A stretch of DNA of 64,000 nucleotides from Cycas panzhihuaensis (lineage: Eukaryota > Cycadophyta), in NCBI GenBank assembly GCA_023213395.1, contig CM041465.1, forward strand, positions 143,785,741-143,849,740, given 5' to 3'. Under the pieces are notes generated by a model, which saw only the letters and a list, made by a program, of their open reading frames with translations, was not told the origin of the DNA and did not search any database. Every line of letters starts with the position of its first letter. Position 1 is the first letter of the stretch. Below, one piece after another: positions 1-12,002 of the stretch. The position numbers were made by a program, and so were the translations under genes.

Positions 1-3000
1 TGATAATCCTCCATATAATAGGAACACCCTCTACTGTTTGTATAGCCTGTATAGATATCTCATGGGGGGCAAAATAATCAATAAAATTTATCAAATAGTA
101 GTTACATATCACATAAGACTTATTGTCTATTATCCTACTAAGTCTCACTCTTTTCCCATACCAATTGACTCCGATCCTCCCTACATCCCTTAGAGTGATA
201 CAAATCTATCTGATTGCCCATACTCTAAAAATATTATGATTTGAAATCTAACAACTGATAAAATCTTGGAGTATCTTATACTCCATCACTAGTTGGGTCA
301 ACTCACTCACCTTCGATAGTCCACAAGTTCTTAGAATTACCTAATCTCTCTCATTTAGTTGATTAACCAACTCTCCTATGGTTGGTCCCTCATTTTCTCA
401 TGTCTCTACTCTTTCTAGAGGTTGCATCACATTAAAACAATTATATCAAATTTCTATTTTCATATTATAAAATTTTAGTTTTTAAGTTCTTTCTTTTAAA
501 ATTTTAAAAATGTAGTAAAACAACTAGAAATATAACTTCCTATCCTAAAGACATGGCTTCAAAGTTAAAAACATGATTTTACTACCAAAAATACAATTTC
601 TCTTTATTACTTTCAAATTGTAAAATCACATTTTTTATGATATTGTCATGTTTTTCATAATATAATCACATTTTAAGTACTATATCTACATCTTTTACAC
701 TATAAAATTATGTTTTTGATATGCATTTTTTTTTTTTAAATTGAGAAGTAAACTCACTAGATATCTTACTCCCTATTACATCCTAATAATCTCTATCTCC
801 TAGAGATGATCTCCTACTTGATCAACTCCAAATCGCCCTAGAAATAAGAGAAAAGGCTCTCATGCATCTCATTTTTCTGACTCCCTCTTGTAAAAATGAA
901 ATTTGATTTTCATTTTATTTCTTAATAAAGGAGAGGGCTTTTCTCTCTTTTCTAAATAAGAATTTTTCTTTCATCCATTAGGTTTATCAAACTGAATTTT
1001 ATCTCTCTATAATCATTATTATCAAATGCAAACACTTTGGAATAGTGAAATAATTTATCTTTTAGGCTCAATTATCAAATTTAATATACTTATCTTCTAT
1101 GGAACTTTTTGGAGACCTAAATGTTACATCTTTCACTTATTTTCTTTTGGATTGACTTTTGTCTTGGCCTCTAAAATATTCTGATTTGTTTTACCTATTA
1201 AGGAGCCTAAACTATGATAGGGAATGCTCTAAAATCTGATTGTTGATGAGTTTAAACTATGACAATCAAGGTTTGAAGTCCTCCACCCCATTAATAAGTT
1301 TAAACTATGACTGAAGACTATGAAAAGTCACCTATTAATGAGCCCAAAAACTATGATAGTCTATCATTTATGCTCCATCAAAAGGACCTTTCCTTTAAAG
1401 TATGATTAATAAGAGATAAACTATGACCAGTTAAATTTTGAAGTCCCATCTAGTTTATGGGTATTTAGCACTAATCTTTTGTTTAGTAAATGTGAACCTA
1501 GTTTTTTTGGGTAAGTTTTTAGGTAACATTCCTTTAACTTGTCATTTTAAAGGTATTAAAGTGAGTTTGATTAGATTATAGATCTTTACAGATTAGTAAC
1601 CCATCATTCACATACATCAACCTAAACTTTTTTTGGGCTTTTAATAGAAAAATTTTTACCCAAATTATTGTCACCCTTCCCCATCCTACTTTCTTTCTGA
1701 AGTAGGAGCCTCAGGTGTTAAAGAGGTAAATGTTTCACCAAAACCTAGCCCTCTTATTAATCTTTATCACTTTTAATAAGTTTCTTATATATTTCATATG
1801 AGAATAATTTATTTAGGTTTATTTCATATGCATTAGGCCATTTTTTGATGAAATGTTGTATTGATTCTATTCATGATATATATTGAATGGTAGTGGATAT
1901 TATATTAAATGATAGTAGATATATTATTATGCTTTCACCTACCAATGTGTGATAACTATGGTACTAAATTTCTCTTTCATGATCATTCTTATTCAAATTT
2001 TCATTTATACTGATATTTTTTTTTGTTTCACTTTTTTATCTTGATTTCACCCTTAGATCTTTTTCTTTGATCAATTTTTGGGCTTGTGCTTATTATTTTT
2101 ATCTCTTTATTATTTTTTGACTTTTTAGTGATTCATTTTGACCTCCTAATTCATCATATTTTTGGTCCTGCCAAAAATGTAATTGCTCACATTTTTATAA
2201 GAAAGTCATACTTTTTGTATTTTCAAAAATGTAATTGGTCACATTTTTTACAATCATGCATGTAATACTCTTCTAGCACACCCTTTTTTTGCATGTCATC
2301 TCCTAGGTTTGATGGAAACCTGCCTCTTTCATGCTCAAAACTTATGTAAACCTTATTATGATCTATCATTCAAACTTTGTAATGTGAGAGATGAAATTTT
2401 AAGTGTGCTTCTTGAGATTTTTGAGAGATTTTTACTACTTTTTCTTGAAAGACTATTTTTGAAGAAAAAGGATGAAGTCAAGAGAAGATTTTGAAGCTTT
2501 AGCTATTACTTTTCTAATACTCAGATTTCAATGGTTAGTGCTTCTCAAAATTCTTAGTTTCTTGCAAAGTTTTTAGCTTCAAACTTCTCCTTCTTAGTAA
2601 GATCTTTCATATTATAAATTCTTGCAAATCTTCTACTCTTTTTTGACTGTTTATGCTCAGAATATTTCCCTTCTTCTTGGTGACATTTGAGGTCTCTTTG
2701 TACTTATTTTCTACCTTAGAAATTTGGCAAAAAGGTCTACCCTTTATGAGATAGAAAGAGGGTAGACTTTTGTGAAGAATACTCATCTCTTCATTAATGG
2801 AATAGCTACTCTTTCCCATTCTTCCATGGTTGTCCAAATCCCTAAGAGGTTTGCTTTCATCTTAGCTTGTTTCTAGTTGTCATTAAGCCTATTGTGTTGT
2901 GTGTGTTTTTCTTCCTTTGTCGATTTTAAAGTAAAATTTAAAGTAGTTTGATTATATAAAAGAAGGAAAGCCATTCTAAGGCAGGAGCTCATTAATAAAC

Positions 3001-5267
3001 AAGAAATTATAAAAAGTTACTTGTATTGTCCTTATTTGATTTTATTCTTTTCATTGTTCTCATCTTTTAAAAGGAAATCTAAATAGATGGATGATATGTC
3101 TTTGATGTGATTAGATCATATGAGATTTAAGGATCCTTTGGTGTCCAAAAAACTCCATTTGTAATAGAATCTCTATATTCTTCAGTTTATTACTCGCTTG
3201 TGGATTATGACTTGGTTATGATTGATTACATATAACTTTATGGTCTAAATATCATTCATTACAGTAGAAATAAATCTTTAAAATCTCTCTTTTTATCTTA
3301 GATGCATTCTCCAAAAAGAAGATAGTATGTAATTGAAATGAAAACTTCACATAAACATTACATATTATTGGATCTTTTGGTAATTTACATACATAGTTGC
3401 ATGTTGTGTTAATTACATTTCATGCTAGTTTTTCTCTTGTTCATTGAAAAGTATGTGTTGTATTTAAACAAAGTAACTTCATCTCCATTTTAGTGTGTTT
3501 CATTTTATAAAAAAAATTAATTAAAAAAAAAAAATGTTGCATGTGTATTTAGTTTGATTCTTTGTGTGTTGAAAAGAAGATGGATAGATCTTATAGTTTC
3601 ATTTATTACTCTTGTGATTTCATTTCATTTAAAAATAAATAAAGCAAGATAAAACCTTTCCATCACTTAGCCCTTTTCCTTCATTTTAGTAAAACTTAAA
3701 AGGTTGAAATAATAGGAGGACATGAGTCACTAAGAAGGATACAAGAAACATTATTAGTGTAATCTTGAACTTAAAACTCCTCCATCTAATTATGTAGGCT
3801 ATTGGATTCAATCACCCCCTTACATCCTAGCATTTTGTTGATTCACTCATACCTTCATTAAACAACATAATTAAGTGGAGACTCCTTCTTAGGAGTTAGT
3901 AAAGGTGTTCCTTTTTGGTTCACTTTAGCTTCTTATCTCTTAGCTTAGACTTGGAATAGAGGAAACATACCACTAGTTAGGAGATATTTGGTTTATGTCC
4001 AACTGAAGAACACCACATTCCCTTTATTTTTTCTTTTTTTCTTTGTTTGTGTAAACTTAAAGACAAAAATGAAACTTGCCAATAGATAGAGATAAAGTAA
4101 GTATTCTACAATAAAGTTATGAAGCAATAGATTCACCCTCTTTTGATTACCACTAGTTTAGAATGAAGTCAATAGATCAAATAAATAATCGTATTCGATA
4201 TTTAAACCATCATGTTTAAGAGAAAAATCTAAAAGCAACTTTGAAAATAGATAAAAGTATTAGAAGTATTTCTACTACACATGAGGGATTTTAATAATGA
4301 AGGACTGATTACCCAAAACTCTATGGAAGAGAGTAAAGACACTTAGCTAATCAAAAGACACCTTTTCTTACCATTTTATCTCTTTACAAAGAATTGGTTT
4401 GGTTTGTTTAACTCTTTGTTGGGAATAACTTCTTTGTAAATTATAAATAGGAATAAGAGAAATGGGTAAAAGTTGATCCATATTGATGGTAGCTAATATT
4501 ATAGATTGAAACGGGTTCAATCCCTCAAAATTTCCCCTTTTAGTACTTCTAATAACATGATAACAAGATGGGAAACAAAATTGGTTTAATCCCCAAGTCA
4601 AATCACTCAATAAACCAAAATAAACAAACAAGTCTTTACTAAAAATGATGTAAGTAACAATGAAAAACTCTTTGTTTTTTTTTGTTTTTTTCTTGAATTG
4701 AGTAAAAACAAACTTCTCTAACTGACAAAATTAACACTAAATTATAAAGAAAGATACTTTAAACCTAATGAAATATGTGTAATGTACCTCATATCAACAT
4801 CATGTTCCTATATAAAATGTTGTGAAAAACTCTAAACACCATGAGAATGATAAACTTGTTAGTAGTAAATATTACAAGAGAGAAGATAATTCCCAAAAGA
4901 CTAGTGGAAACTAAAAGAAGAGGCCCTAGTTGGTGGGTGGAGGGGTGAATATAAAAACTAAGAAATAATTGAGATAAATATGGACCTCTAACCTTTCTAG
5001 TAGACTTCATAAACTTTTAAGAAGGTGACTTCTAATATACTTCTAATGGTAATAAATCACTAGTAAGGAGCGCTAGCAAAAATTTACGAGCATTTCATTA
5101 CACCAAAAGCTCTCTCCTTTCCTCTAAAAATGTATAGGGATTTATGGAAGAAGAACGTGAGGAGAATCAATGAGAAAACCATGGTTTCTATCCATAATTT
5201 AGCTAACATTTCTCAATCAAATCTTGTAATGAGGAAGGTAAGATAATCATGGATCAATTAGGGCAAG
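1..5267. other. Unassigned AT-rich DNA
   Basis: I find no convincing gene, LTR boundary, PBS or RNA gene here. Open frames of 60-90 codons occur on both strands but are low-complexity and match no family I know. Two notable items are a set of degenerate AAACTATGA-containing repeats at about 1190-1440, and a pair of near-identical dyads (AAAATGTAATTG followed by TCACATTTT) at about 2175-2200 and 2227-2252. The segment was contiguous with 12003-14979 before the gypsy element at 5273 inserted. It is probably decayed transposon DNA, but that is inference. Confidence 0.5.
1190..1440 (+). repeat. Degenerate short repeat with AAACTATGA core
   Basis: The core AAACTATGA, usually preceded by ATTAATRAG plus a few bases, recurs about five times at irregular spacing (roughly 40-75 bp). 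Copies lie near 1208, 1252, 1302, 1350 and 1420. Copies differ at many sites, so any tandem amplification is old. A similar phrase (GCTAAACTAAGG, CTAAACTATGG) occurs on the minus strand near 63190-63240, which may mark the same repeat family at the other end of the window. Confidence 0.4.
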
Positions 5268-5272
5268 TGAGG
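5268..5272. repeat. TSD TGAGG, left copy
   Basis: The five bases TGAGG immediately precede the LTR start at 5273 and recur at 11998-12002 immediately after the right LTR. A perfect 5 bp duplication fixes both ends of the gypsy element. Confidence 0.93.
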
Positions 5273-6326
5273 TGATCCCAAAAGAGCTTAGTTGGTGAAG
5301 AAATCAATTATCAACCTGTCCTCCTTGAGATCCTGGGAGTTAGTGTAGAAAGCTCAATAACATCAAAACAACAATGAGCCCATGAAAGGAAAATTCTACA
5401 CCAAATAACTTATTCTTGGCATTGATCCAAAAGTATGAGGAGTAATACTTTTATTATACCATGAAAATCTCCATTTAATGGTGGAGAAATGAATTAGCAA
5501 AAGAATGGTAAAAGTACAAGGAATAAATGTTACAATTATACCATAAGGGGGACTCCAACCCTCCAAATGCCTCTTCAAGGATGCTTCCCAAGTCAAGTCT
5601 CCAAGAACCACCTTTCCAACCTGTAGAAGGGCTCAATTTATAGGAAGAAACCTGAATTGCATGTTTAACAAGTGGCAATCATGCAAGTATAACCACTAAC
5701 CACCAGAATGCATGTTGTCCAAGTGGCCTTCATACAATTCTTAAAATGTTGTAGCTTGTAACAGATCTTAACGTACTCTAATTTGGCTCAAATTTGGTAC
5801 ACGTATAGGAACACATGTCCCCTCATCTTCCTCAAATTTTCAGCTCATTTGGATGCCATTTGATTGCATTTTTATTCATTTAATAAAACTATGTATTTGC
5901 TATTTTTCTACTGTCCAAGTGGCCTTCATGTAATCCTTAAAAGTTGCGGCTTGTAACTAACCTTAACGGACTCCAATTCAGCTCAAATTTGGTACAAGTA
6001 TAGAAACGCATGTCTGCTCCACTTCCTCAAAATTTTAGCTCATTTGGATGTCATTTGGCCATATTTATATTCATATAATAATAACATATATTTTCTAGTT
6101 TTTTCTGCTAGCTGTGGGATTAATTTTTATGCAAAGACAAGGCTTGAATTCTAATCAAATGATATTTTCTGAACCCCACCTTTTTTACACATCTAGTGGG
6201 ATGTGTCTTCTACCTTTACACAAAATTTCATAGAATTTTGATACCATTTGGCCATATCTTTTTTAGTTATGCCAATGCCTAGCATTTTCCGCATCCTGTA
6301 AACATATGGTAGATCCTCCTGGATCA
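5273..6326 (-). repeat. 3' LTR of the gypsy element
   Basis: This is a 1,054 bp copy of 10944-11997. On the plus strand it begins TGATCCC and ends GGATCA, giving canonical TG...CA ends. It lies downstream of pol in element orientation and so is the 3' LTR. Open frames inside it recur in the other LTR and are not genes. Confidence 0.95.
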
Positions 6327-6329
6327 TGG

Positions 6330-6342
6330 CTCCCCCTTCCTT
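6330..6342 (-). other. Polypurine tract of the gypsy element
   Basis: On the minus strand this reads AAGGAAGGGGGAG and ends three bases before the 3' LTR. This is the expected place for the primer of plus-strand DNA synthesis. Confidence 0.8.
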
Positions 6343-6367
6343 GGAAAGTAGCCAACTCCTGTTTGGC

Positions 6368-7641
6368 TTAGAATTGGAGATGGGGGAAATGTTGTTCTCC
6401 TTGTTGCCTACTAAACCACTTGGCCTTACTAGGCAATTGCCCTGCTACTCCAATCCTGAAAGATTCATGTGTCTTCTGTCTTGTTTTGGTAGATTTTCTC
6501 TCCAAAATACAATCTTCCTTGAGAGGCTCCTCACTTTCCAAATATAAATCATCAATCAAGGTAAAGTGAACTGGTCCTGTTCCTCATCTAGCATGGAGGG
6601 CTCAAAGAGTTTTAAGTATTCAGCATTTATTACTGAATATATTTGCATATAAGGTGGAAGATCAAGTTGGAAAGCATTCCCACCTACTTTTCTCAAAATC
6701 TTGAATGGTCCATACCTTATAGGTTTGAGTTTCTTACCTTCTCCTTTTAACCTCTCCTTGCTCAAGTATAACCATACTAAATCTCCTTCTTGGAAAGTAC
6801 ATTCTTTCCTATGCTTGTCATGTCTTTCCTTGTACTTTTGTTGAGTCCTTAGAAGTTGATCATGTACTTCTTTGTGGACTCTCGATCTTCTCCAAGTATC
6901 TTAAAGCCTTGTCATGCTCCTCCTTCTCTTTGACGGATCCTTCCTTAGCTTGCATGGAAAACTCTAAGTCAAATGGACTTTGAGGTAAGTATCCCAAACA
7001 AACTTCAAAAGGTGCTTTAGAGTGTGATGCATGCATTGCTCTATTAAAAGCAAATTGTAGAGAAGCCAATGATTCATCCCAAGTCTTTGGATGCTTGGAA
7101 TTGTATCCCCTCAATAGATGTACCAAAGTTACATTTCACTACTTCAGTTTGTCCATCTGTTTGAGGATGGAAACTTGTACTCCTCTTCAATATGGTATCC
7201 ATCATCTCCCATAGTGACTTCCAAAATGATGAAAGGAATCAAGTGTCACGATCTGAAATGATGGAAGAAGGCAAGCCAAAATTCTTCCATACATGCTCGA
7301 AGAATAACTCACCGCCTCTGCACTGTGATTGTCTTCTTACAAGGTATTAGACATATCATTTTACTAAACCTATCTACAACAACAAAAAGATAATCATGTC
7401 CCTTCCTAGTCATGGGAAGTCCTCCTAAAAAATCAATGGAGATACTTTCCCAAGGTCTAGTGGGAATAGGAAGTGGTGTATACAATCCTAATTTTCTAGA
7501 AGAAGGCTTAGAAGTATTACACATTACACATCCTTTTACATATTTTTACATCATTTTGCATTTTTGCCATACAACATATCTTCTTAAGTTTGCTAAAGTC
7601 TTCTCTATACCAAAGGGACCATACTTTAGAAGTATGGGCTT
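6368..7641 (-). pseudogene. Gypsy integrase with chromodomain-like tail (broken)
   Basis: This would insert the cDNA into the host chromosome. The order on the minus strand is as follows. At about 7510-7640 is the zinc-binding region, ending in a CxxC next to SKPSSRKLG. At about 7309-7500 the catalytic core begins with SISIDFLGGLP, followed by YLFVVVDRFSKM. SIISDRDT and [11 protein letters not shown] lie at about 7130-7270. The run LQFAFNRAMHASH lies near 7040, then a GPY/F-type module (YGPFKILRKVGGNAF) at about 6665-6710. The tail (GQLPSKAKWFSR, about 6390-6430) resembles the end of a degenerate type II chromodomain. A frameshift after 7309, an in-frame stop after SDRDT, another shift near 7125 and one near 6560 break it. 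Family assignment is secure. The chromodomain call is tentative. Confidence 0.85.
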
Positions 7642-8360
7642 CTAAGCCACTTGATCTTGTCTCCTTTTGATGGAACATAGAGTCGCTCCCTTTGAAAAGT
7701 AGACCATCCTTCCAAGAAAAGCGGGAAGGTCTTCCTTCGCTAGGTTCTCTAATTCTTCCTTCAAAGCTTCATCTTCATGGTACAAGTCTTTGTACTCTTC
7801 ATGATGCATTGGTTCCACCTGCAAACTCATAAGAGAACTACAAACAAAAGTAGAAGAAGAAGTGGAACAAGGTGGTCTAGATAACATATCAGCAATTTTG
7901 TTATTAGATCCCTTTTTATACTTAATTACAATATTGAATTGCTGTAAATAACTCATCCACTTCATATGTCTTGCTTGTTGTAACTTACTTTGAGTTTGTA
8001 AAAATTGAAGAGGCTTATGATCGGTATGAACTACAACCTCTTTTCCGAGCAAGTATGACCTCCAATGCTTGCATGCTTGATGAAGTGCGAACATTTCTCG
8101 ATCATATGTTGGGTAGTTCTTCACTTGAGGGGTGAAGACTTCCGAATGGTAAGTAATAGGCTTCCCATCTTGAATAAGGACAGCTCCCATCGCATTTCCA
8201 CTTGCATCAGCTTCTACTTCAAAAGGCCTTTACAAATTTGGCATTGCTGTAACCTTGCTTCACAAATTTTCTTCTTTAAAAGAAGAAAGGCTTCTTCCTC
8301 CTTGGAACCCCAAGTAAACTTTCTACTAGATTTTGTCAATCCATGTAGAGGTGTTGCAAC
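7642..8360 (-). pseudogene. Gypsy RNase H domain (broken N-terminus)
   Basis: RNase H degrades the RNA of the RNA/DNA hybrid during reverse transcription. The clear open stretch is 7642-8190. It starts just after the first catalytic Asp of EADASGN (about 8192-8215), followed by YPTYDREMFALHQACKHWR, then VVHTDHKPLQF and the terminal SNNKIADMLSRPP. The connection to RT (8191-8360) is damaged by a frameshift within about 8245-8270 and a TAA at 8230-8232. The segment just after the RT stop still reads VATPLHGLTKSS, the usual RT/RNase H linker. Length and motif order match Ty3/gypsy RNase H. Confidence 0.88.
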
Positions 8361-9740
8361 CTATGAGAAATGAAGAATAAACTTTCTCAAATATTGGCAA
8401 GCTCCTAAAAAACTTCTCACCTCTGTGATGTTTGTTGGCCTAGGCCATTTGAGGATGGCTTGAGTCTTGAGTGGATCAATGCTCAACTTTCCTCCTCCAA
8501 CCACAAAGCCTAAGAAGATCAAGTTCTCCTTGCCAAATTCACACTTCTTCACATTAAGCTTCAAATGATGCTTAGCCATAGTCTTTAAAACTTCTTTTAC
8601 GTGCTGCAAATGTTCCTCCCATGTGTTGCTAAAAATCAAAATGTCATCAAGATAGACAACAACAAAATTATCCAAGTAAGGCCTTAATATTTCATTCATT
8701 AGTCTCATGAATGTTGCAGGAGCATTACACAATCCAAAAGGCATAACCATCCATTCAAAGAGTCCTTGCTTTGTTTTGAAGGCCGTCTTCCATGTGTCCT
8801 CCTCCTTGACCCTAACTTGGTGATAACCACTTTTTAAATCCAATTTAGTGAAATAACAAGCATGCTGAATTTGATTAAGTAAATCATCTATGCGAGGCAA
8901 AGGGTAGCGATTTTTAATTGTAATTTTATTCAAAGCACGAAAATCTATACACATTCTCCATCCTCCATCCTTCTTAGGCACCAAGACAATTGGTGACCCA
9001 CAAGGTGAACATGAAGGTCTTATGACCCCTTGATTAAGCAACTCCTCAACTTGCCTCTTTATTTCATTATTCTCCACAATGGAGTGCCTATACAAAGCAA
9101 CATTAGGTAATGGTGCATCTCCTACAAGAGTGATTTCATGCTCTATCTTTCTCTTTGGTGGAAGCCCATCAACATGTTGAAATAGAATATCATACCTTGC
9201 CTTTAACTCCTCAATTTGTTGCATTTGTTTAGGTGATATAAGAAGAGTGTGAGTAGAAGGACCTTCTTCATCTCTTGGCTCTTCTTTTCTCCTTACCATT
9301 AAGATGACGAATTTTCCACATGCATTGATCATCCTTTTAGCTTGAGTAGCTGAAATCAATGCTATCTTATCCAAGTGCTTCTTTGTGGACTTTATGATGA
9401 AGCCCTTGTTATCCTTCACCAATCGATACTTTCTCTCCCTTCGATAGAAGAGTGCATCTCGATCCCACAAATAGGGACTCCCAAGCACAACATGGCATAC
9501 ATCCAGTGGCACCACATCACATATTACTTCATCAACAAAATCATTAGTGATGGAAAATTTAAGTGTACATTGCTTTGATATTTGCATTTCCACATCTTTA
9601 TGGATCCAACCAAGAGGATATGGATGAGGGTGAGGAGTAGTTACCAAACCAATGCTCTTTACCAAACTTTACGAGATCAAATTCTTTTGGCTTCCGGATC
9701 TATAATGGCACCAATCATACTATTTCCTACTTGAAGCTTC
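8361..9740 (-). pseudogene. Gypsy protease and reverse transcriptase (broken)
   Basis: The main open stretch, 8361-9665 (434 codons), covers the end of the protease (VVLGSPYLWDRDALFYR) and nearly the whole RT. RT motifs in order are EHEITLVGDAPLP, GSPIVLVPKKDGGWRMCIDF, LDLKSGYHQVRV, MPFGLCNAPATFM, the catalytic YLDDILIFS (about 8640-8665), NVKKCEFGK, and ending LGACQYLRKF. The protease start lies upstream (GAIIDP, then GSQKNLIS in another frame). One base appears to be missing within the D-x-G active-site region near 9694-9698, and a stop follows near 9672. At 8361-8363 a TAG replaces the usual Lys before VATPLH. The catalytic Asp pair of RT is intact, but the polyprotein is not. Confidence 0.92.
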
Positions 9741-9889
9741 AAGTGAAATAGTTCCTCCCTGTAGCATCATCTTCATAATTTGTAAGTAGAGTGACCTTCT
9801 CTTCTTCTCCTTCACTTTGAATCTCCACCTCGAAAGTAGTGCCTTCCTTTTTCCTTCTTTCTTAATTCCATATCCTTGATATGCTTTGG

Positions 9890-10900
9890 CTTTAGTTCGG
9901 ATGCAACTTCCAACACTTTGCTGTAATATGACCACTAATATCACAATGCTCACAATAATTAGAACTTTTAACAAAATTAGTTCTTTTCTTCTTTCCTTCT
10001 TGCCTTTTAGATGAGTGCCATTTAGGATTCTTTTCATACTTATTAGAAGTAAAAGTAGAATCTTTAGACATGAATGTAGATTTCTTGCTTTTACTTTTAT
10101 TGCCATAGCCATCCTACTTGCTTCCCAATGGATTGAACCTTAAAAACCCTTAGTTCCTTCCTTATATATTCATGTAATCCTCCAATGAATTTCATAAGAG
10201 TGACATGTTCATCCATATTAATACCAAGTAGCATGCCATGCCTAAAGAATAAAGAAGTATAGTCTTGGACACTTACACCTCTCCCTTGGCGTAAATATTG
10301 CCAAGTGACCCATTGGTCTTCCTCATGACCTATGGGGTAGAATTACTTCTTTATTATTTTCTTAAAATCCCTCCATGAAAAAGAAGATACATCATGAGTC
10401 TTCAAAAATGTATTCCACCATGTCAATGCATGTTTACACAACTTAAGCCTAGCAAATGAAAGCTTTTGAGCATTACTATAAGCATAGATTGTGAAGTAGG
10501 TTTCAAGTTGATCCAACCAATGGTCCAACTTTTCAGCATTTACCTCTCCATCATAAGTTGGAATATCCAACTTTGCCTCCACCTTGAAGGGTTGATGAGA
10601 TGAAGTACCCTTGCTTTCTTCAAAAGAGTGCTTTAAGGTCTCCTCCTCTTCCTCTTCATGGTCGTGGTCATATGTGGATCCTCCTTCAAATTCCTTCTCT
10701 TTGCCTTTTCCTTTGACTAGAGGTAGAAGGTGGGTCATCATTTGCATCAAGGCTTCTACGTTCTTCTCAAGCTTTTCAAATCTGATTTCTCCATCTTCTT
10801 TTTCAGCCATGGTGCTTGGATGCTTTCTTTGTCTTCTTGGTGATTGTAATACAAGAAAGTCTTCGCCTTTCTCTTTATATCCTTTCCTTGTTTGTACCAT
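9890..10900 (-). pseudogene. Gypsy gag (broken)
   Basis: Gag packages the element RNA. The reading frame starts at 10900 (MVQTRKG) and runs to a TAA at 10343-10345. That stop sits where Gln is expected, so it is explained by one C-to-T change. Reading through gives a retrotransposon gag core (QWVTWQYLRQGRG, LLGINMDEHVTLMKFIGG) to about 10130. After a frameshift near 10.1 kb a zinc knuckle CEHCDISGHITAKC (C-x2-C-x4-H-x4-C) lies at about 9914-9957. An acidic, Glu-rich segment (about 10630-10690 in DNA) precedes the core. The start codon is the first Met after the 5' LTR. Confidence 0.85.
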
Positions 10901-10919
10901 TCAAGTCCCTACAACAAGG

Positions 10920-10943
10920 ATCAGAGGCAATAATACCAAAATA
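10920..10943 (-). other. Candidate primer-binding region of the gypsy element
   Basis: Directly inside the 5' LTR the minus strand reads TATTTTGGTATTATTGCC. Only TGGTAT matches the initiator-Met tRNA complement TGGTATCAGAGC. The other elements here match it far better. It may be a variant or mutated PBS, or the element may use another primer. Confidence 0.4.
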
Positions 10944-11997
10944 TGATCCCAAAAGAGCTTAGTTGGTGAAGAAATCAATTATCAACCTGTCCTCCTTGAG
11001 ATCCTGGGAGTTAGTGTAGAAAGCTCAATAACATCAAAACAACAATGAGCCCATGAAAGGAAAATTCTACACCAAATAACTTATTCTTGGCATTGATCCA
11101 AAAGTATGAGGAGTAATACTTTTATTATACCATGAAAATCTCCATTTAATGGTGGAGAAATGAATTAGCAAAAGAATGGTAAAAGTACAAGGAATAAATG
11201 TTACAATTATACCATAAGGGGGACTCCAACCCTCCAAATGCCTCTTCAAGGATGCTTCCCAAGTCAAGTCTCCAAGAACCACCTTTCCAACCTGTATAAG
11301 GGCTCAATTTATAGGAAGAAACCTGAATTGCATGTTTAACAAGTGGCAATCATGCAAGTATAACCACTAACCACCAGAATGCATGTTGTCCAAGTGGCCT
11401 TCATACAATTCTTAAAATGTTGTAGCTTGTAACAGATCTTAACATACTCTAATTTGGCTCAAATTTGGTACACATATAGGAACACATGTCCCCTCAGCTT
11501 CCTCAAATTTTCAGCTCATTTGGATGCCATTTGATTGCATTTTTATTCATTTAATAAAACTATGTATTTGTTATTTTTCTGCTGTCCAAGTGGCCTTCAT
11601 GCAATCCTTAAAAGTTGCAGCTTTTAACTGACCTTAACGGACTCCAATTCAGCTCAAATTTGGTACACGTATAGAAACGCATTCCTGATCCGCTTCCTCA
11701 AAATTTTAGATCATTTGGATGTCATTTGGCCATATTTATATTCATATAATGATAACATATATTTTCTGGTTTTTTCTGCTAGCTGTGGGATTAATGTTTA
11801 TGAAAAGACAAGGCTTGAATTCTAATCAAATGATATTTTCTGAACCCCACCTTTTGTACACATCTAGTGGGATGTGTCTTCTACCTTTACACAAAATTTC
11901 ATAGAATTTTGATACCATTTGGCCATATCGTTTTTAGTTATGCCAATGCCTAGCATTTTTCGCATCCTGTAAACATATGGTAGATCCTCCTGGATCA
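10944..11997 (-). repeat. 5' LTR of the gypsy element
   Basis: This is the 1,054 bp partner of 5273-6326 with the same TG...CA ends, on the gag side and therefore the 5' LTR. Differences from its partner are scattered single-base substitutions and no indel was seen. Promoter and polyadenylation signals should lie here, but I could not place them with confidence. Confidence 0.95.
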
Positions 11998-12002
11998 TGA
12001 GG
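11998..12002. repeat. TSD TGAGG, right copy
   Basis: Matches 5268-5272 exactly. Confidence 0.93.

Larger units (their letters stand above)
5273..11997 (-). mobile_element. Full-length Ty3/gypsy LTR retrotransposon (chromovirus-like)
   Basis: This 6,725 bp element is complete from LTR to LTR with a perfect TGAGG TSD. Read on the minus strand it runs 5' LTR, gag with a CCHC knuckle, protease, RT, RNase H, integrase, PPT, 3' LTR. RT-before-integrase order is diagnostic of Ty3/gypsy. A GPF-type integrase module and a chromodomain-like tail suggest a chromovirus. The two LTRs are equal in length and differ at about two dozen positions (about 98% identity), so this is the youngest insertion in the window. 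Even so, gag and pol carry several stops and frameshifts, so the copy is not autonomous. It inserted into otherwise unassigned DNA. Confidence 0.95.

Noticed and set aside
2309-2494. 61-codon frame MMETCLFHAQ...
   Set aside because: No family resemblance, and the composition is that of its AT-rich surroundings.
5396-5678. Overlapping minus-strand frames of 71 and 67 codons, with copies at 11067-11349
   Set aside because: They lie within the two LTRs of the gypsy element and are identical because the LTRs are. No protein family matches, so they are chance frames in LTR DNA.
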